From positions 20,556,001-20,620,000 of the forward strand of contig NC_072797.1 of NCBI RefSeq assembly GCF_028583425.1: 64,000 nucleotides of DNA, written 5' to 3'. Shown piece after piece: positions 21,616-32,119 of the stretch (within the stretch, counting starts at the first letter, position 1; each line of letters begins with the position of its first letter). The stretch comes from Eublepharis macularius (lineage: Eukaryota; Chordata; Lepidosauria; Squamata; Eublepharidae). Below the pieces are notes generated by a model. It was not told the DNA's origin. It worked only from the letters and a program-made list of their open reading frames with translations, and searched no databases. The position numbers were made by a program, and so were the translations under genes.

Positions 21616-22035
21616 GGCATAAACTATATTTATTTCAGAATAAGGCTGAAGCTGTTCTGTTTGCAACGATCTGTAACTTTGCAAACATACAGGATAAACG
21701 TCAGGAACTACAATGCCAAGACCACGGCTATACAGCCTGGAATATCCACAACAACCATACAGGATAAACTTAAAAGTCTGCAAGGAATTATGGAAAGGGA
21801 CCGAGTTGGAAATTCCACTCAGCCTTCATGTTTCTTCATCCAGGATTCTATAAGCTCTCAGGGGCTTGAGCTGTCTGGTATCCTCTTTCTCCTTTTTTCC
21901 TCTCTAATTTATTCTCATCTGTTCTTAACGGCTTGTGCCTCCTGGTGCATACTCAGTCTTCATCAACGTGGGGGGTTTGGGGGGAGAAGGATTTTTTCTT
22001 TTGGTAAATTTACAAAATTGTATTTTTCTGTATCC
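21613..22035 (+). repeat. Dispersed repeat, copy 1 of 2 in window
   Basis: The sequence from GTGGCATAAACTATATTT through GAATTATGGAAAGGGACC to TCTTTTGGTAAATTTACAAAA aligns with 24598-24920. This copy is interrupted by the short insertion at 21700-21758. The class is unknown. Confidence 0.7.
21700..21758 (+). mobile_element. Truncated Penelope-like fragment (family 2)
   Basis: This roughly 60-bp piece begins GTCAGGAACTACAATGCC and ends CCACAACAACCAT. It is flanked by a direct repeat of up to 14 bp (CATACAGGATAAAC). It matches one arm of the elements at 59797 and 62214, downstream of their GAAA. Its 5' end falls within 3 nt of the predicted hammerhead cleavage site. The related copy at 24.66 kb has the empty site. 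Confidence 0.75.
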
Positions 22036-22117
22036 CAAGCATATAGAAATCCCTCTCTCCGTCCTTCATGCTGTGAGCTGCAATTGAAAACTTCTTGTGT
22101 TGAGACAGTGTGACCAG

Positions 22118-22275
22118 AGTATTTAACTAGTGTCTGACAGACTCATGTTTGAATACCAAAACCTTCCCATAAAAACTTGCTGGGTCACTGTGGGCCAGTC
22201 ACATTCTCTCAGCCCAACCTAACATACTTCAGAGGGTTGTTGTGAGGATAAAATGGAGAAGAAAAGAACAGTATA
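22118..22275 (+). repeat. tRNA-derived SINE (family D), partial
   Basis: GCTGGGTCACTGTGGGCCAG, TCACATTCTCTCAGCCCAAC, AGGGTTGTTGTGAGGATAAA and ATGGAGAAG are the family D body. The tRNA-like head is degraded. Confidence 0.7.
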
Positions 22276-22483
22276 AGCTGGGCCGATTCCAGATGGCCCT
22301 CCCCATCCCGAAACGTCGCGCGTCGTCGCACGGAAAACGCGAAATATCGTGTTTTCTCGCCCGAGTTTTGCGCGACGTCGCACAAAACTTGTGCGAGAAA
22401 GCACGATATTTCGCGTTTTACGCGCGACAACGCGCGACGTTTCAGGATGGGGAGGGCCGTCGAATCGGCCCTGGTTTGGGTCT
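22276..22483. mobile_element. CpG-rich foldback element
   Basis: This is a nearly complete palindrome. GGGCCGATTCCAGATGGCC at the left pairs with GGCCGTCGAATCGGCCC at the right. Inside, AAACGTCGCGCG pairs with CGCGCGACGTTT, and GCGAAATATCGTG with CACGATATTTCGC. The density of CG dinucleotides is striking for vertebrate DNA. It belongs to the same family as 26862-27073. No target duplication is clear. Confidence 0.8.
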
Positions 22484-22613
22484 CCACTGGGGGAACAGGT
22501 AGGATATAACATACATATGCATTCTCTGTGGTGTCCCCTACATGATGAAAAAGCCTCTCTGAAGAGGTCAGGACAGCTCCCACTCCCCTGACTTTCTGTA
22601 AACTGTGCAAAAC

Positions 22614-22925
22614 GGGCTTTTTTTCTGGGAAAAGAGGGGGTGGAACTCAGCGGTGGAACTCAAGACTGCACAATGACATCACTTTGGGTCAGCTGGAACA
22701 AGGGGGGAGTTTTTTAAAGTTTACATTGCCCTCGGCGAAAATGGTCACGTGGCCGGTGGCCCCGCCCCCTGATCTCCAGGCAGAGGGGAGTTTAGATTGC
22801 CCTCAACGCCGCAATCTAAACTCCCCTCTGTCTGGAGATCAAGGGGTGGGGCCACTGGCCATGTGACCATTTTTAAGAGGTGCCGGAACTCCGTTCCACC
22901 GTGTTCGCACTGAAAAAAAGCCCTG
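22614..22925. mobile_element. hAT-like MITE, CAGGGCTTTTTTTC family
   Basis: The ends are (CA)GGGCTTTTTTT, with the first two bases lost, and AAAAAAAGCCCTG. The target duplication is TGCAAAAC/GGCAAAAC (7 of 8). The interior has two inverted GGCAATCTAAACTCCCCTC-like arms around 22790-22820, making it a foldback. Confidence 0.88.
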
Positions 22926-23019
22926 GGCAAAACCAATTTATTCAAGAGGGCTGTTTACTCAGATAGGAGGGCTGTATTTTAAGGAATGGGTCTCAAAGAG
23001 ATGTGTCAGTAAAGATATA

Positions 23020-23305
23020 AGGAAGGACTTTACTGCTATGTGTTCTCTGTTGATGTAAGTATGATCCTACTGGGTAGTTTCTGTGTTGTTTAATATGTCT
23101 GGCTTAGAATTGCTTATGCTCTGTTTCAGCATTTCTTGAATTCTATATTGGATTTTTGCTGGTTTTAAATCTTTGCAAACTTGCATGTAAGTACCTTATT
23201 ACATTGTTTATTGAAATGTCTTTGAAACTGACTGTGCTAACTCACACTGTGTAATCCACCTTGAGAAAGGCAGACTATAAATAATATAAATAAATAAAAA
23301 ATAAA
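23020..23305 (+). repeat. LINE 3' tail (L2/CR1-like)
   Basis: CTGGGTAGTTTCTGTGTTG, then GTAATCCACCTTGAG, AAAGGCAGACTATAAATAA and (AATA)n. It is related to the copy at 5280-5560. Confidence 0.6.
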
Positions 23306-23659
23306 AGAAGTAAACGAATGTATAAATAGATTGAACTCCATTGTGTTGTGATATCCCATTGTGGGTACCTTAACAAACTGGGGTTTCTTTCTTTCTCTGA
23401 AACTAGAATCCTAACCATGGTTTCGTCGTGTATTTGAAGAAGAATTCTGGACACCTCAAAAGCATACTCGCTAGTTTGTGATGTTTTCATTGTTTCTAAT
23501 AAAGATATTGCCTTGTCATTGTGTTGGATTTTTTCCTAACAGATCAATATCGAATTTTCTATTGCATTTTAGGATATCTCAAATTTCTGGAAGGATCCCT
23601 TGTCCTTAATTTTCATATGTTAGCCTTTGATAGAACTTTTTTTATACATATGAGAGAGG

Positions 23660-24110
23660 CTTGCCTGATTTAGATTACAACGTTAATTGCAGAAGACAAA
23701 TGGACAATGGATTCTGTGTCATAATTAATTTACCCAATATTTACTTAGTTAATTTGTTCAGGACAGATTAAGTCAGGGCTCGAGAAGTGGGCCAAGGAAA
23801 AGTTGACTGACAGGCGCATTCTCACGGGGTCCGGCCTCTCTTTGGGGAAGTTCTGCTCTGCTCTGAAAGAGACGCCTTCAGGGATCATGTATTTTGAATT
23901 CCCTGTGAATTAAGTGTCATCTCAGCTTGACCAGCTCTGGAAGAACATATTAACCTCCTCTTGTGATTTTTAGAAAACCATTCTAATTTAGCAAGTAATT
24001 AAGGGTCACATGTAGGATAAAGAGCTAGATAATCTTGGATTACGCACAGGAAGCTTTGTTTCCAAGGCAACCCCGGCAGAGGGGGGTGTTAATGCCGAGG
24101 TCAGTCAGTT
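23660..24110. other. Repeat-free stretch, possible conserved non-coding element
   Basis: No repeat family is recognised. TAATTAATT, GTTAATTGC and CAGATTAAG are typical homeodomain-type words. The classification rests on look only, without alignment. Confidence 0.3.
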
Positions 24111-24590
24111 AATGAACTGGGAATGGCGACTGGCTACAGAACATGTTGGAGGCATGGACATTGAAATAACAATTACATTACCATTGAACGATTTGATCAT
24201 GGGAAACAAAAGCGTACAAAGCCGGTTGCCCCAGAAAAAGCAAAAAGATTGCAGACCAAAGGGGAGAGAACTGCTGGGCCAGGTCAAGGGAAACTGAAAA
24301 CTTTGACGCTGGGCAAGCTTCGTATTTTGGAACACAACTCCCTTCATCCGTCATTTATGGATTTTACTGTAGCTTTGGTGTAAGCATGGGAGAGGGAAAC
24401 ATGCCTACGTAAGCTGTCGCTTTCTGATACCTTAACCCGAGAGATCTTCCTTTCCTAAGACTAGTTCTTTGGATGAAGGGAACTGTAGAGCGGTGGGTGT
24501 TTAGGGCAAGCAAGGCTATGTTCCAGCTGGCCTTAGAATCATTTTATGCAATTGGCAGTAAAATGAGACAAAACCACTCAATTGCACCGC
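24111..24590. other. Intergenic, nothing recognised
   Basis: Short ORFs only; no domain or repeat family is identified. Confidence 0.3.
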
Positions 24591-24920
24591 TTCTAAAGTG
24601 GCATAAACTATATTTACTTCAGAGCAAGGCTGAAACTGTTCTGTTTGCATTGATCTGTAACTTTGTAAATATATAGGAGAAGCTTAAAGTCTGCAGTGAA
24701 TTATGGAAAGGGACCGGTTTGGAAATTCCACTCATCCTTCTATAAGGGGCTTGAGCAATCTGATGTCCTCTGTCTCCTTTTCCCCTCCTTTTAATTTATT
24801 CTCATCTGTTCTCAACAGTCTGTGCCTCCTCGAGTATATTCAGTCTTCATCAGCATGGGAGGTTTGGGATTTTTTCTTTTGGTAAATTTACAAAAGCGTG
24901 TTTTTCTGTATATTTGGGAA
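24590..24920 (+). repeat. Dispersed repeat, copy 2 of 2 in window
   Basis: It aligns with 21613-22035 but lacks the SINE junction and the fragment at 21700-21758, so it preserves the empty sites. Confidence 0.7.
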
Positions 24921-25010
24921 ATCTCCCAAGCATCACTCAAGAAATCCTTGCTTTGTCTACGGGGGGCTGATTTTGTTACTTTAGTGATTTGTATATGGGA
25001 TGGACATCTG

Positions 25011-25190
25011 AGAGTCTCTCTACACAAGACATCTTCCACGGGGATGCTCAAGTGAAAGATCTTACACTTGTTCTCCCGTTGCGGATACACACGCACAGCT
25101 AGGGAGACAGAGTACACTAGAATATAAGACCACACAGAAAGTAAGTCACTTGAGCATCCCCATGAAAGAAGTCTCGTGTAGAGAGGCTCT
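25011..25190. mobile_element. Foldback MITE, AGAGTCTCTCTACAC family
   Basis: AGAGTCTCTCTACACAAGAC at the left pairs with CTCGTGTAGAGAGGCTCT at the right. Inside, GGGATGCTCAAGTG pairs with CACTTGAGCATCCC. No coding capacity. The transposon superfamily is not clear. Confidence 0.75.
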
Positions 25191-25204
25191 TAGTGTCAGA
25201 TGCA

Positions 25205-25437
25205 GTGATTCCTACATTTATTTAATTCATTTATAATCCACCTTTCTCCCCGGTGGGAACCCAAAGCGGCTTATGTCAATCTCCTCTCCTTCATTTTACC
25301 CTCACAACAACCCTAAGAGGTAGGTTAGGCTGATTGTGTGTGACTAGCCCAGGGTCATCCAGCAAGCGTCCATGGCAGAGTGGGGATTCAAACCTGGATC
25401 TCCCAGATCCTAGCCTGACATTCTAACCACTGAGCAC
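25205..25437 (-). repeat. tRNA-derived SINE (family D)
   Basis: On the minus strand it carries GTGGTTAGAATGTCAGG-like and GGGAGATCCAGGTTTGAA (B box), the CCTCTTAGGGTTGTTGTGAGG body and an AAATAAAT tail. It is close to full length. Confidence 0.8.
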
Positions 25438-25489
25438 ATTTTGGGAAGCCCATAGGTATATACATCTTTGCCTTTCCATAAGTTATAAC

Positions 25490-26065
25490 AGGAACCCTGT
25501 AGATTTGGGCCCCTCTGAGACCTGGGTTCAACACTCATCTATGCGGACTGGAACCAGTGTATCTGTGGGACCGCCTCTCCCTATATGTGTTCCAGAGGAT
25601 GCTCTGATAAGGTGATAAACAACAATTAGTGGTCCCTGGCCCCAGGGAGGCCCGCCTAGCCTCGACCAGAGCCAGGGCCTTTTTGGTCCTGGCTCCAGCC
25701 TGGTGGAACACTCTGTCCAATGAGACCACGGTCTGGCAGGATCTTTCTGCTGGGGCTGTAAGATGGAGCTGTTCCGCCAGGCGTATGGTTGAGGTTGAGC
25801 TGGGTCCCACCTGGCCGAATATAGGAGAACAGATCCCTCCCTACCAAAGACATCCACCATCTAACTTTCTAACTAACTTGTAAGTAACTTTTTAAAGTGA
25901 CGGTTGGGTAACAGATTGATTGATTGCTGCTTTCTTGTACTTTTAAAATATTTATATTGTGTTGTTTATTATTGTTTTATTGTAATGTTTTTATGGAATG
26001 TAATCCACCCTGAGCCTGCCAGTGCGGGGAGGGTGGAATAGAAATTGAAACAAACTAACAAACAA
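25490..26065 (+). pseudogene. L2-like LINE 3' end (ORF2 C terminus and 3'UTR)
   Basis: Reading frames give VYLWDRLSLYVFQRML, then REARLASTRARAFLVLAPA and WWNTLSNET. REARLASTRARAFSVLAP-(L/W)WN-LP is a hallmark of the C-terminal end of L2-type ORF2. The 3'UTR ends TGTAATCCACCCTGAGCC, GGGAGGGTGGAATAGAAAT and (AACA)n. The frame is broken. Confidence 0.75.
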
Positions 26066-26369
26066 ATAAATATAGCACCTATATGTTACCTGTATGTTTT
26101 CCCTCATGGGCCGCTCCGAAGGGGGTGGGGATTTGCCTGAGGTAAATGGGGCAGGAGGAAACAGTCAAACTGTCCTTCCCCCGGTGCCATGGCCCCACAG
26201 GGCTTCTGTTTTTTAAAAATTAAAATAGTTCACAGCCCTCTTCCATTTTGGCCCTAAAGCCTAGAGCAAATTACTTCCAGTTATCCATGTGGAAAATAAG
26301 AACATTAAAGGATGCCCCCTCCCCACCCCGCTGACAAAATGGTGAGGCTGATTAAATAACCGTTGTGAA

Positions 26370-26820
26370 GCGTTGTGCTTTGCCGAGTTTACACATTACA
26401 AATGCTGATTACAAATGCCAAAATGCTCTCAGGGACTAGTTTGACACAGACCGAGTTACATAATCACCCTGACCAGCTCTGCCAAATTTGAAAGTGGAAC
26501 CGTCGGTCAATTCACAAACATTTGTGAACATAAAATAAGGGCGTATCTTTTAGAAAACATTTAATTAAATTGCAGTGAACAGGAAGGCTGATGGTGTAAT
26601 TCAGATGAGACTGTAATTTAATTATGTTACCAGGCACTTAAAGAGAGACAGAATACTGCCTATCAACCCAATTAATTGCTTATAACTGCACTACATTGGA
26701 GAACAATTTGTAGGCCACTGGTAATTCCTTCAGGTTACCCTCTCTCTACAGTTTTCCCATTAATTACCATCTCTTGTGAACAACCTCATTCAATAACTAT
26801 TTTAACTGTGGAGGCAGGTA
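26370..26820. other. Repeat-free stretch, possible conserved non-coding element
   Basis: This is AT-rich and repeat-free, with several TAATTA/ATTTAATT words (26563-26575, 26615-26625). It has no coding signal. Conservation is inferred from its character, not shown. Confidence 0.3.
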
Positions 26821-26861
26821 GGTGCTACGATGTGTGGCAACCATGGGTGTGGGTTGGATCG

Positions 26862-27073
26862 GGGCTGTTTCCAGATGGCTTACCTGAAGCCGCTCCATGC
26901 CGCAATGTTGTGGATCGTGCCAGGGAAAACGTGAAATATCGCGTTTTCTCACGCGAGTTTTGCGCGGTCGCACAAAAGTCGCGCAAGAAAATGCGATATT
27001 TCGCGTTTTCCCCGGCACGATCCACAACATTGCGGCATGGAGAGGCTTCAGGTAAGCCATCTGGAAACGGCCC
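26862..27073. mobile_element. CpG-rich foldback element
   Basis: This is a near-perfect palindrome: GGGCTGTTTCCAGATGGC pairs with GCCATCTGGAAACGGCCC. Inside, GCCGCAATGTTGTGGATCGT pairs with ACGATCCACAACATTGCGGC, and GAAATATCGCG with a CGATATTTCGCG-like arm. It shares the core with 22276-22483 but has different mid-arms. Confidence 0.82.
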
Positions 27074-27106
27074 AAGTTAGCTTTCCCCCTGGTGATAAAG
27101 ATCCAG

Positions 27107-27128
27107 TTTGTTGTAGTGCTTAAGAGCC
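27107..27128 (+). repeat. Head fragment of SINE family A
   Basis: Only CAGTTTGTTGTAGTGCTTAA is left, the first bases of the tRNA-derived SINE. Confidence 0.4.
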
Positions 27129-27374
27129 AACAACTACAAATTACTCCAGAGGGGTCACAAACAGTTATAACAGTTTTGTATATTTTAAATTTTCCAAAGT
27201 GCTAAAGTGCAGCGTACTAATGAGCGTGCAACTAGTAAATATATAACAATATAACAATACAGTTAACAATTAACAACATCTACAAACCAACACAGTCAAT
27301 GTATATAATAAATATAAAGTCATAATATACAGTATAAAGGTCCAACTGTTGAAGAGTCATGAATATTCTTTCAA

Positions 27375-27644
27375 TTTTAACAGGTGTTATATTCACAAAA
27401 GTGACCAACAGTCAAATGAAGGAGAACTGGAGCTGAATGTAATTTCCAAGCAACCAGCCAGAGCTAAAGCTGAACGTTTCTTTCAACAAACAGCCGACGG
27501 GTCTTTGCTAGCAGATTCCCAATTCCCATTTCATACATTCACTTCCTCACAGGCATATGTATGGTCACCGGTTGTACTCTAATTCATCACACAGTCGGTA
27601 GAGCAGACGGAGAAATGCTTTTGTGAATATAACACCTGTTAAAA
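27375..27644. repeat. Unit bounded by a perfect 27-bp inverted repeat
   Basis: Bases 27375-27401 (TTTTAACAGGTG... to ...CACAAAAG) are the exact reverse complement of 27618-27644. The 216-bp middle is unique-looking, and the outer flanks do not match. It could be a MITE or the end of a larger element. No target duplication is obvious. Confidence 0.6.
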
Positions 27645-27779
27645 TGTTCTAGTTGGATGCTAACATCTTGGTGAGCAAGCCAGTAAGCGGCATTGCTAAA
27701 TCTGCTAGGTTTCATCGTGAGGGTTCTACTGCATTATAATTTTGTGACATGAGCAGAGAGTCCCATTTTTGCCACTGTG

Positions 27780-28242
27780 AAGAAAAAATGACAGCCAATG
27801 GGGAGACCTGTGGATCATGCCTTTCCTGAGGTGCAATCTCTCTGAAACTTGGGGGGTCTTCAGAGGACAGTGAGGACTCCTGCAAAATTGTGGGTACTGG
27901 ACATTGGAAAGGTCAGTTTGTGGGGTGTTTAAAGGGCCCTTCCCCTTGCACGTGGCAGGAAAGGGCGCTTTAAACTATCAGCAGGCAGGCGGCAGGGGGG
28001 GAATCCCCCCCTGCCGCCTGCCAGCTGATAGTTTAAAGGGATCTTTAAAGGGCCAGGTAAGTGGGTTTGAGGGGAGGGGGGCTAAATGGGGGTTTGGGGT
28101 GGGAGGGTTCTGGCCCCCACAAACAACGAAATTGTCCAGGAACAGTTCATGTTCATCCATGTTCGTTGTTCATTGTTCGTGGATGGCACCGAACGACGAA
28201 CAGGGTGTTCGGGGGGGGTTTCCGTTCGTGCCCATGTCTATT
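27780..28242. mobile_element. hAT-like element, TAGAGATGGGCAC family, truncated
   Basis: The right end GTTCGTGCCCATGTCTA (ending 28242) and the subterminal GTTCGTTGTTCATTGTTCG block match 13763-13877. I could not find the left terminus. An internal inverted repeat (ACTATCAGCAGGCAGGCGGC with GCCGCCTGCCAGCTGATAGT) centres at about 28000. Confidence 0.7.
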
Positions 28243-28445
28243 CAAGACCTGGAATTTGAGGTAGGGATATGCCGGTAAAGGGGTGTTGCTTTGAAAAATA
28301 GGAGCAGCTAGCACAGTTCTCCATGAGTTCTTACGGGAAAGTAAACAGGTTGCATCTGGGACAGAGCTGAGATTAGATAAAGCTGCATGCACAGTTCTCA
28401 TGGAGAGGAGCTGCATTGTTTAAAGAAAGATGCACAGCCTGTGGA

Positions 28446-28643
28446 ACACATGAAGTTCCCTCAGACCGAGTCAGACCCTTGGATTATCAAGGCCAGTAAT
28501 GTCAATTCTGCCCTTGCAAATCTGCTCTTTCACACCACCTATTGCCAGATCTCGTTTTAAACTGGAGATGCCAAGGATTGAATCTGGGACCTTCTGCCTG
28601 TAGACCAGATGCTCTACCACTGAACAGAGCCTCCTCCAATACA
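28446..28643 (-). repeat. tRNA-derived SINE (family E)
   Basis: On the minus strand it has CTCTGTTCAGTGGTAGAGCA (A box), then GGTCCCAGATTCAATCC (B box), TTGGCATCTCCAG and the tail ending GAACTTCATGTGTTCC. The tRNA-like head is clear. Confidence 0.85.
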
Positions 28644-28649
28644 TTCTAC

Positions 28650-29280
28650 CCTTCTGGGTTCTCTGCAATATACAGGCCCTTCCTCCACCCGTACCCTGCC
28701 CCTTGGCCATTTCACTCATTCTTTCATTAACAAAAAGCTGACCCGAGGGAAGATCAGCTCCCACCTTTTTTGAACGTCCTTCTTCTTTGGCATCTGCATG
28801 ACAACCATAGCTTCTGTTCACGTCCTCTGGGTTGATGCACTCTCTGTACTGCCTGACAATTCCTCTTTCAAGTGAACGTTGTAAATAAATTTAACATCCC
28901 CTTTCAGCGGGACAATTACTCCGCAGTCACCCTGGAGGACCTGCACTGAATGATTACTTTCAGAGTGATGAATGTGATCAAGAGTGGTTCAGGTGTGTTT
29001 TTAATTATGACTCCATTATAAGAGTTTCAATTTATTGGATTCTTATTATAATGCTTTGGTCCTGCCTCTTTGCATTTTATGTTATGCTTGTATACACAGA
29101 CCAGAGTGTTTGGACAGATGGGCAGCATATTATCGGTAGCCCTGATTTAACCTGTTTTTATTTTTGTGGACCACTTATCTCACATCCTCCAATGAAATTC
29201 TCCCTGCCTCTGTTTTATCTTCACAACAACCCTCTCTCTAGCTGAGCAAGAATGATTAACTCTGGTTCACCTAGCACTTT
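28650..29280. other. Intergenic, nothing recognised
   Basis: No supported gene; repeats are not identified with confidence. Confidence 0.3.
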
Positions 29281-29284
29281 TCAT

Positions 29285-29458
29285 AGTGACTGGGGAATGG
29301 AAGCTTAGGGAGGTGGTGAGCTCCCCCTCACTGGCAGTTTTCAAGAAGAGGCTGGATGAATACTTGTCAGAGATGCTTTAGGCTGATCCTGCACTGGGCA
29401 GGGGGTTGGACTAGATGGTCTGTATGGCTCCTTCCAACTCTATGATTATATGATCTTC
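29285..29458 (+). repeat. CR1 LINE 3' end
   Basis: GGAGGTGGTGAGCTCCCC, TTTTCAAGAAGAGGCTGGAT, GTTGGACTAGATGGTC and CTTCCAACTCTATGATTATA are diagnostic of the CR1 3' region, including the terminal short-repeat style ATGATTATATGAT. Confidence 0.85.
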
Positions 29459-29499
29459 CCCACTTCTAGATCAATGCATTAATCACAATCACATACGCA

Positions 29500-29732
29500 C
29501 ACAAATAAGGTTTTAATTTGTTTATGCCCCACTTCTTCCCCCAGTGGGTACTCAAGCGGTTTACAGCATCGTTCTCTTCTCCATTTTATCCACACAACAA
29601 CCCTATGAGGTAGATTAGGCTGAGAGAGTGTGACTGGCTCAACAATCCAGCAAGTTTCCAGGACCTAGTGGGAATTTGAACCTGGGACTCCCAGATCCTA
29701 GTCTAACCACTACATCACACTGGCTATCTATA
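29500..29732 (-). repeat. tRNA-derived SINE (family D)
   Basis: It has the same structure as 25205-25437: GTTTACAGCATCG, CACAACAACCCTATGAGGTA, TTTGAACCTGGGACTCCCAG and CTAACCACTACATCACACTG read on the minus strand. Confidence 0.8.
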
Positions 29733-30715
29733 CTGTTGCTGTAGTGATTTTGGCCCTGGCCACATGCCATGCAGGAAGTGACACAGCCTCATCTACAGTC
29801 TCTACTCTTTACTGTCTTCCGGGAGGAAGCAGAATAAAGAACAAACGTGGCATCCAGGCTACATTGTACCTGCCTGGCTGCCACCATTAGTGTTCTTCAT
29901 CCTGCTTCTGCTGCTTGCCTTGAGAAGCTATTTCTCACTGGAGGCTCCCTTGGAAGTTAAGCAGTTACCTAAAACATGTAAGATGATACTGGGGCACAAT
30001 CCAGCCCAAATGAACTGTTTTAAGCTCCACTGCTTGCAGGGTAAAAATGATGCACCCATTGCCTTCTGTCCCGTATAAATGATCTGGGCTTACATGTGAT
30101 TCACTCAGGCTGGAGTTCTGTACTCTGCATTTTATTACCTTGCTTTTTACTTTCATGGCGGCACAGAAGATGTAATTCTAGAGCGACTGATTCCACCTTC
30201 TTCTGCAAACTGGAGAATCTCATTTTCATTTTATTGGGGGGGGGGGTCCTAAGGGGGTAGAGAAGCTATTCAAAGACTTTGGAGCTGTTGCAATGGCTAT
30301 TCATTTTTTGTAGGCCCTGCATTAGTTTAACCTCATTTACACCAGTTAATTGTAACTTGTTCATTAGGAAGTTTCTATCTCTTCCCCCCTTCTAATCATC
30401 CTCCAGCTACTAGGAAATCCTCAATTTTCATGACAATTAGGAAGAAAAGCAAGCACAGAAGATTCAAAGGAATCGGGGAACAAGGAGCTCCCAAATGAGG
30501 TCGTGAAAAGAGGGTTACAAATTGCACAATAAACATTTAGCCCAAACTCTGGCCGTGTGCCAGCAGGCCCTCTGCACCAAGCCAGCTTTTGAGAAAGGGT
30601 TCTTTAAAGGGGTATTTCATCTCCACCAAAGTCCAATCTCACTTAGCAGACATTGTGATAGATACACAAGCTATTTTGTTAAAGTCGCCAGGAACTCATA
30701 AAGTGTTTTATATTC
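29733..30715. other. Intergenic, no supported gene
   Basis: Unique-looking with a G-run near 30236. The ORF at 29890-30078 has a hydrophobic start but no known domain, so I do not call it a gene. Confidence 0.35.
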
Positions 30716-30717
30716 AT

Positions 30718-31022
30718 AAAGGTAAAGGCAGTCCCCTGTGCAAGCGCCGAGTCATTATTGACCCATGGGGGGACGCCGCACCACGACGTTTTCTTGGCAG
30801 ACTTTTTTTAATGGGGTGGTTTGCCATTGCCTTCCCCAGTCACCTACACTTTACCCCCAGGAAACTGGGTACTCATTTTACTGACCTCGGAAGGATGGAA
30901 GGCTGAGTCAACCTTGAGCCGGCTACCTGAACCCGGCTTCTGCCAGGATCGAACTCAGGTCATGAGCAGAGCTTGGGCTGCAGTACTGCAGCTTACCACT
31001 CTGTGCCACAGGGCTTTTTATT
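30718..31022 (-). repeat. tRNA-related SINE (family C)
   Basis: Read on the minus strand it has the tRNA-like box GACCTGAGTTCGATCC, then GCCGGCTCAAGGTTGACTCA, CCATCCTTCCGAGGTC and GTACCCAGTTTCC, ending GGGGACTGCCTTTACC. Further copies lie at 41228 and 46528. Confidence 0.8.
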
Positions 31023-31647
31023 TGGATCCAAAGTAGCAAGAGCAGAAGTAGGCAAGAGGAGCAGACTGCCCTGTCTCTGCTTGCCCACCATGTCCCTCCT
31101 CTATGCTGTCACCAGAGGCCAGGGGACCCACCGGCCAGGAGAACAGTGGCGGCAATGTAGGGATATGCAGTGATTAGGAGTGCTGGCAAATATTGCCCCC
31201 TCTCCACCAGAAGGGCACTTCTGATAGCAGGCAACAAGTTTTGGATCTAAGCCTATGTGAGGGACAAGGAGATTGCTGTACAGTTTATTTACTGTACTCG
31301 GCTTTCAGTGTTCAAAGCACTTCACATAATTCTTGCAATCCTTACAACTGTGTCCTTAAGTAGTCCAATATTATGATGATTCCCCCTATAATGCATGAGG
31401 TGGGTGGGTGAGCTGAAAAAAGTGCTGTCCTGAGGCCATCTAGCGGGTGCGGGCTAAGAAACTGAAGTTTAATCCCAACAACAACGAAGTGTGAGCGGTA
31501 AGCTTGATCCGAGATTTAAGGTATTTCCTGGACGGGATCCCGTCTGTCCCACTGAAAGAGCAAGTCCATAGCTTGGGGGTACTACTGGACCCGGGCCTAC
31601 TGCTAGATAAGCAGGTGGCAGCTGTGACCAGGAGTGCCTTTTGCTAG

Positions 31648-31862
31648 TTTCAACTATAAAAAAGAGCAAGAGTCCAGTAGCACCTATAAGACTAACAAAA
31701 TTTGTGGTAGGGTATGAGCTTTTGTGAGTCACAGCTCACTTCTTCAGATGCTTCTTCAGTGAGATGTGATTCACAGAAGCTCATACCCTACCGCACTGAA
31801 AGCTCATAACCTACCACAAATTTTGTTAGTTTTATAGGTGCTAGTGGACTCTTGCTCTTTTC
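31648..31862. mobile_element. Inverted Penelope-like fragment inserted in the L2 LINE (family 1, degraded)
   Basis: The left arm (minus) and right arm (plus) both carry the tail GTTAGT(C/T)TTATAGGTGCTA, then TGGACTCTTGCTCTTTT. They are joined head to head over the CTGAAGA...CTCAC region. The minus core has CTGAAGA and stem II, but GAAA has become AAAA. The plus arm is rearranged at its start. The hammerhead is therefore not intact. Confidence 0.65.
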
Positions 31863-31969
31863 TACTGTTTCAGACAGGCTAGCTTGGCTACCTATCTTGA
31901 TCTGATTAGTCAGCTGAGGCTGTCCCTGGGCAGAAAAGATCTGGCCGCTGTGGTCCATGCCCTAATTAC

Positions 31970-32119
31970 GCGTGATTCTGCACACGTTGGATAATGCACT
32001 TCCAATCCTCTTTATAGATCATTTGGAACGGATTTTTTTGTGTGCGGAACAAAAAATCCACCTTAAACAATTGATAATGTGCATTGAAAGTGCATTATCC
32101 AACGTGTGTGGAATCAGCC
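31970..32119. mobile_element. Foldback MITE, GATTCTGCACACGTTGGATA family
   Basis: TGATTCTGCACACGTTGG at the left pairs with CCAACGTGTGTGGAATCA at the right. The about 150-bp element interrupts the L2 LINE (its frame resumes at SRIDYCN). The second copy lies at 43022-43170, in the opposite internal orientation. Confidence 0.82.
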
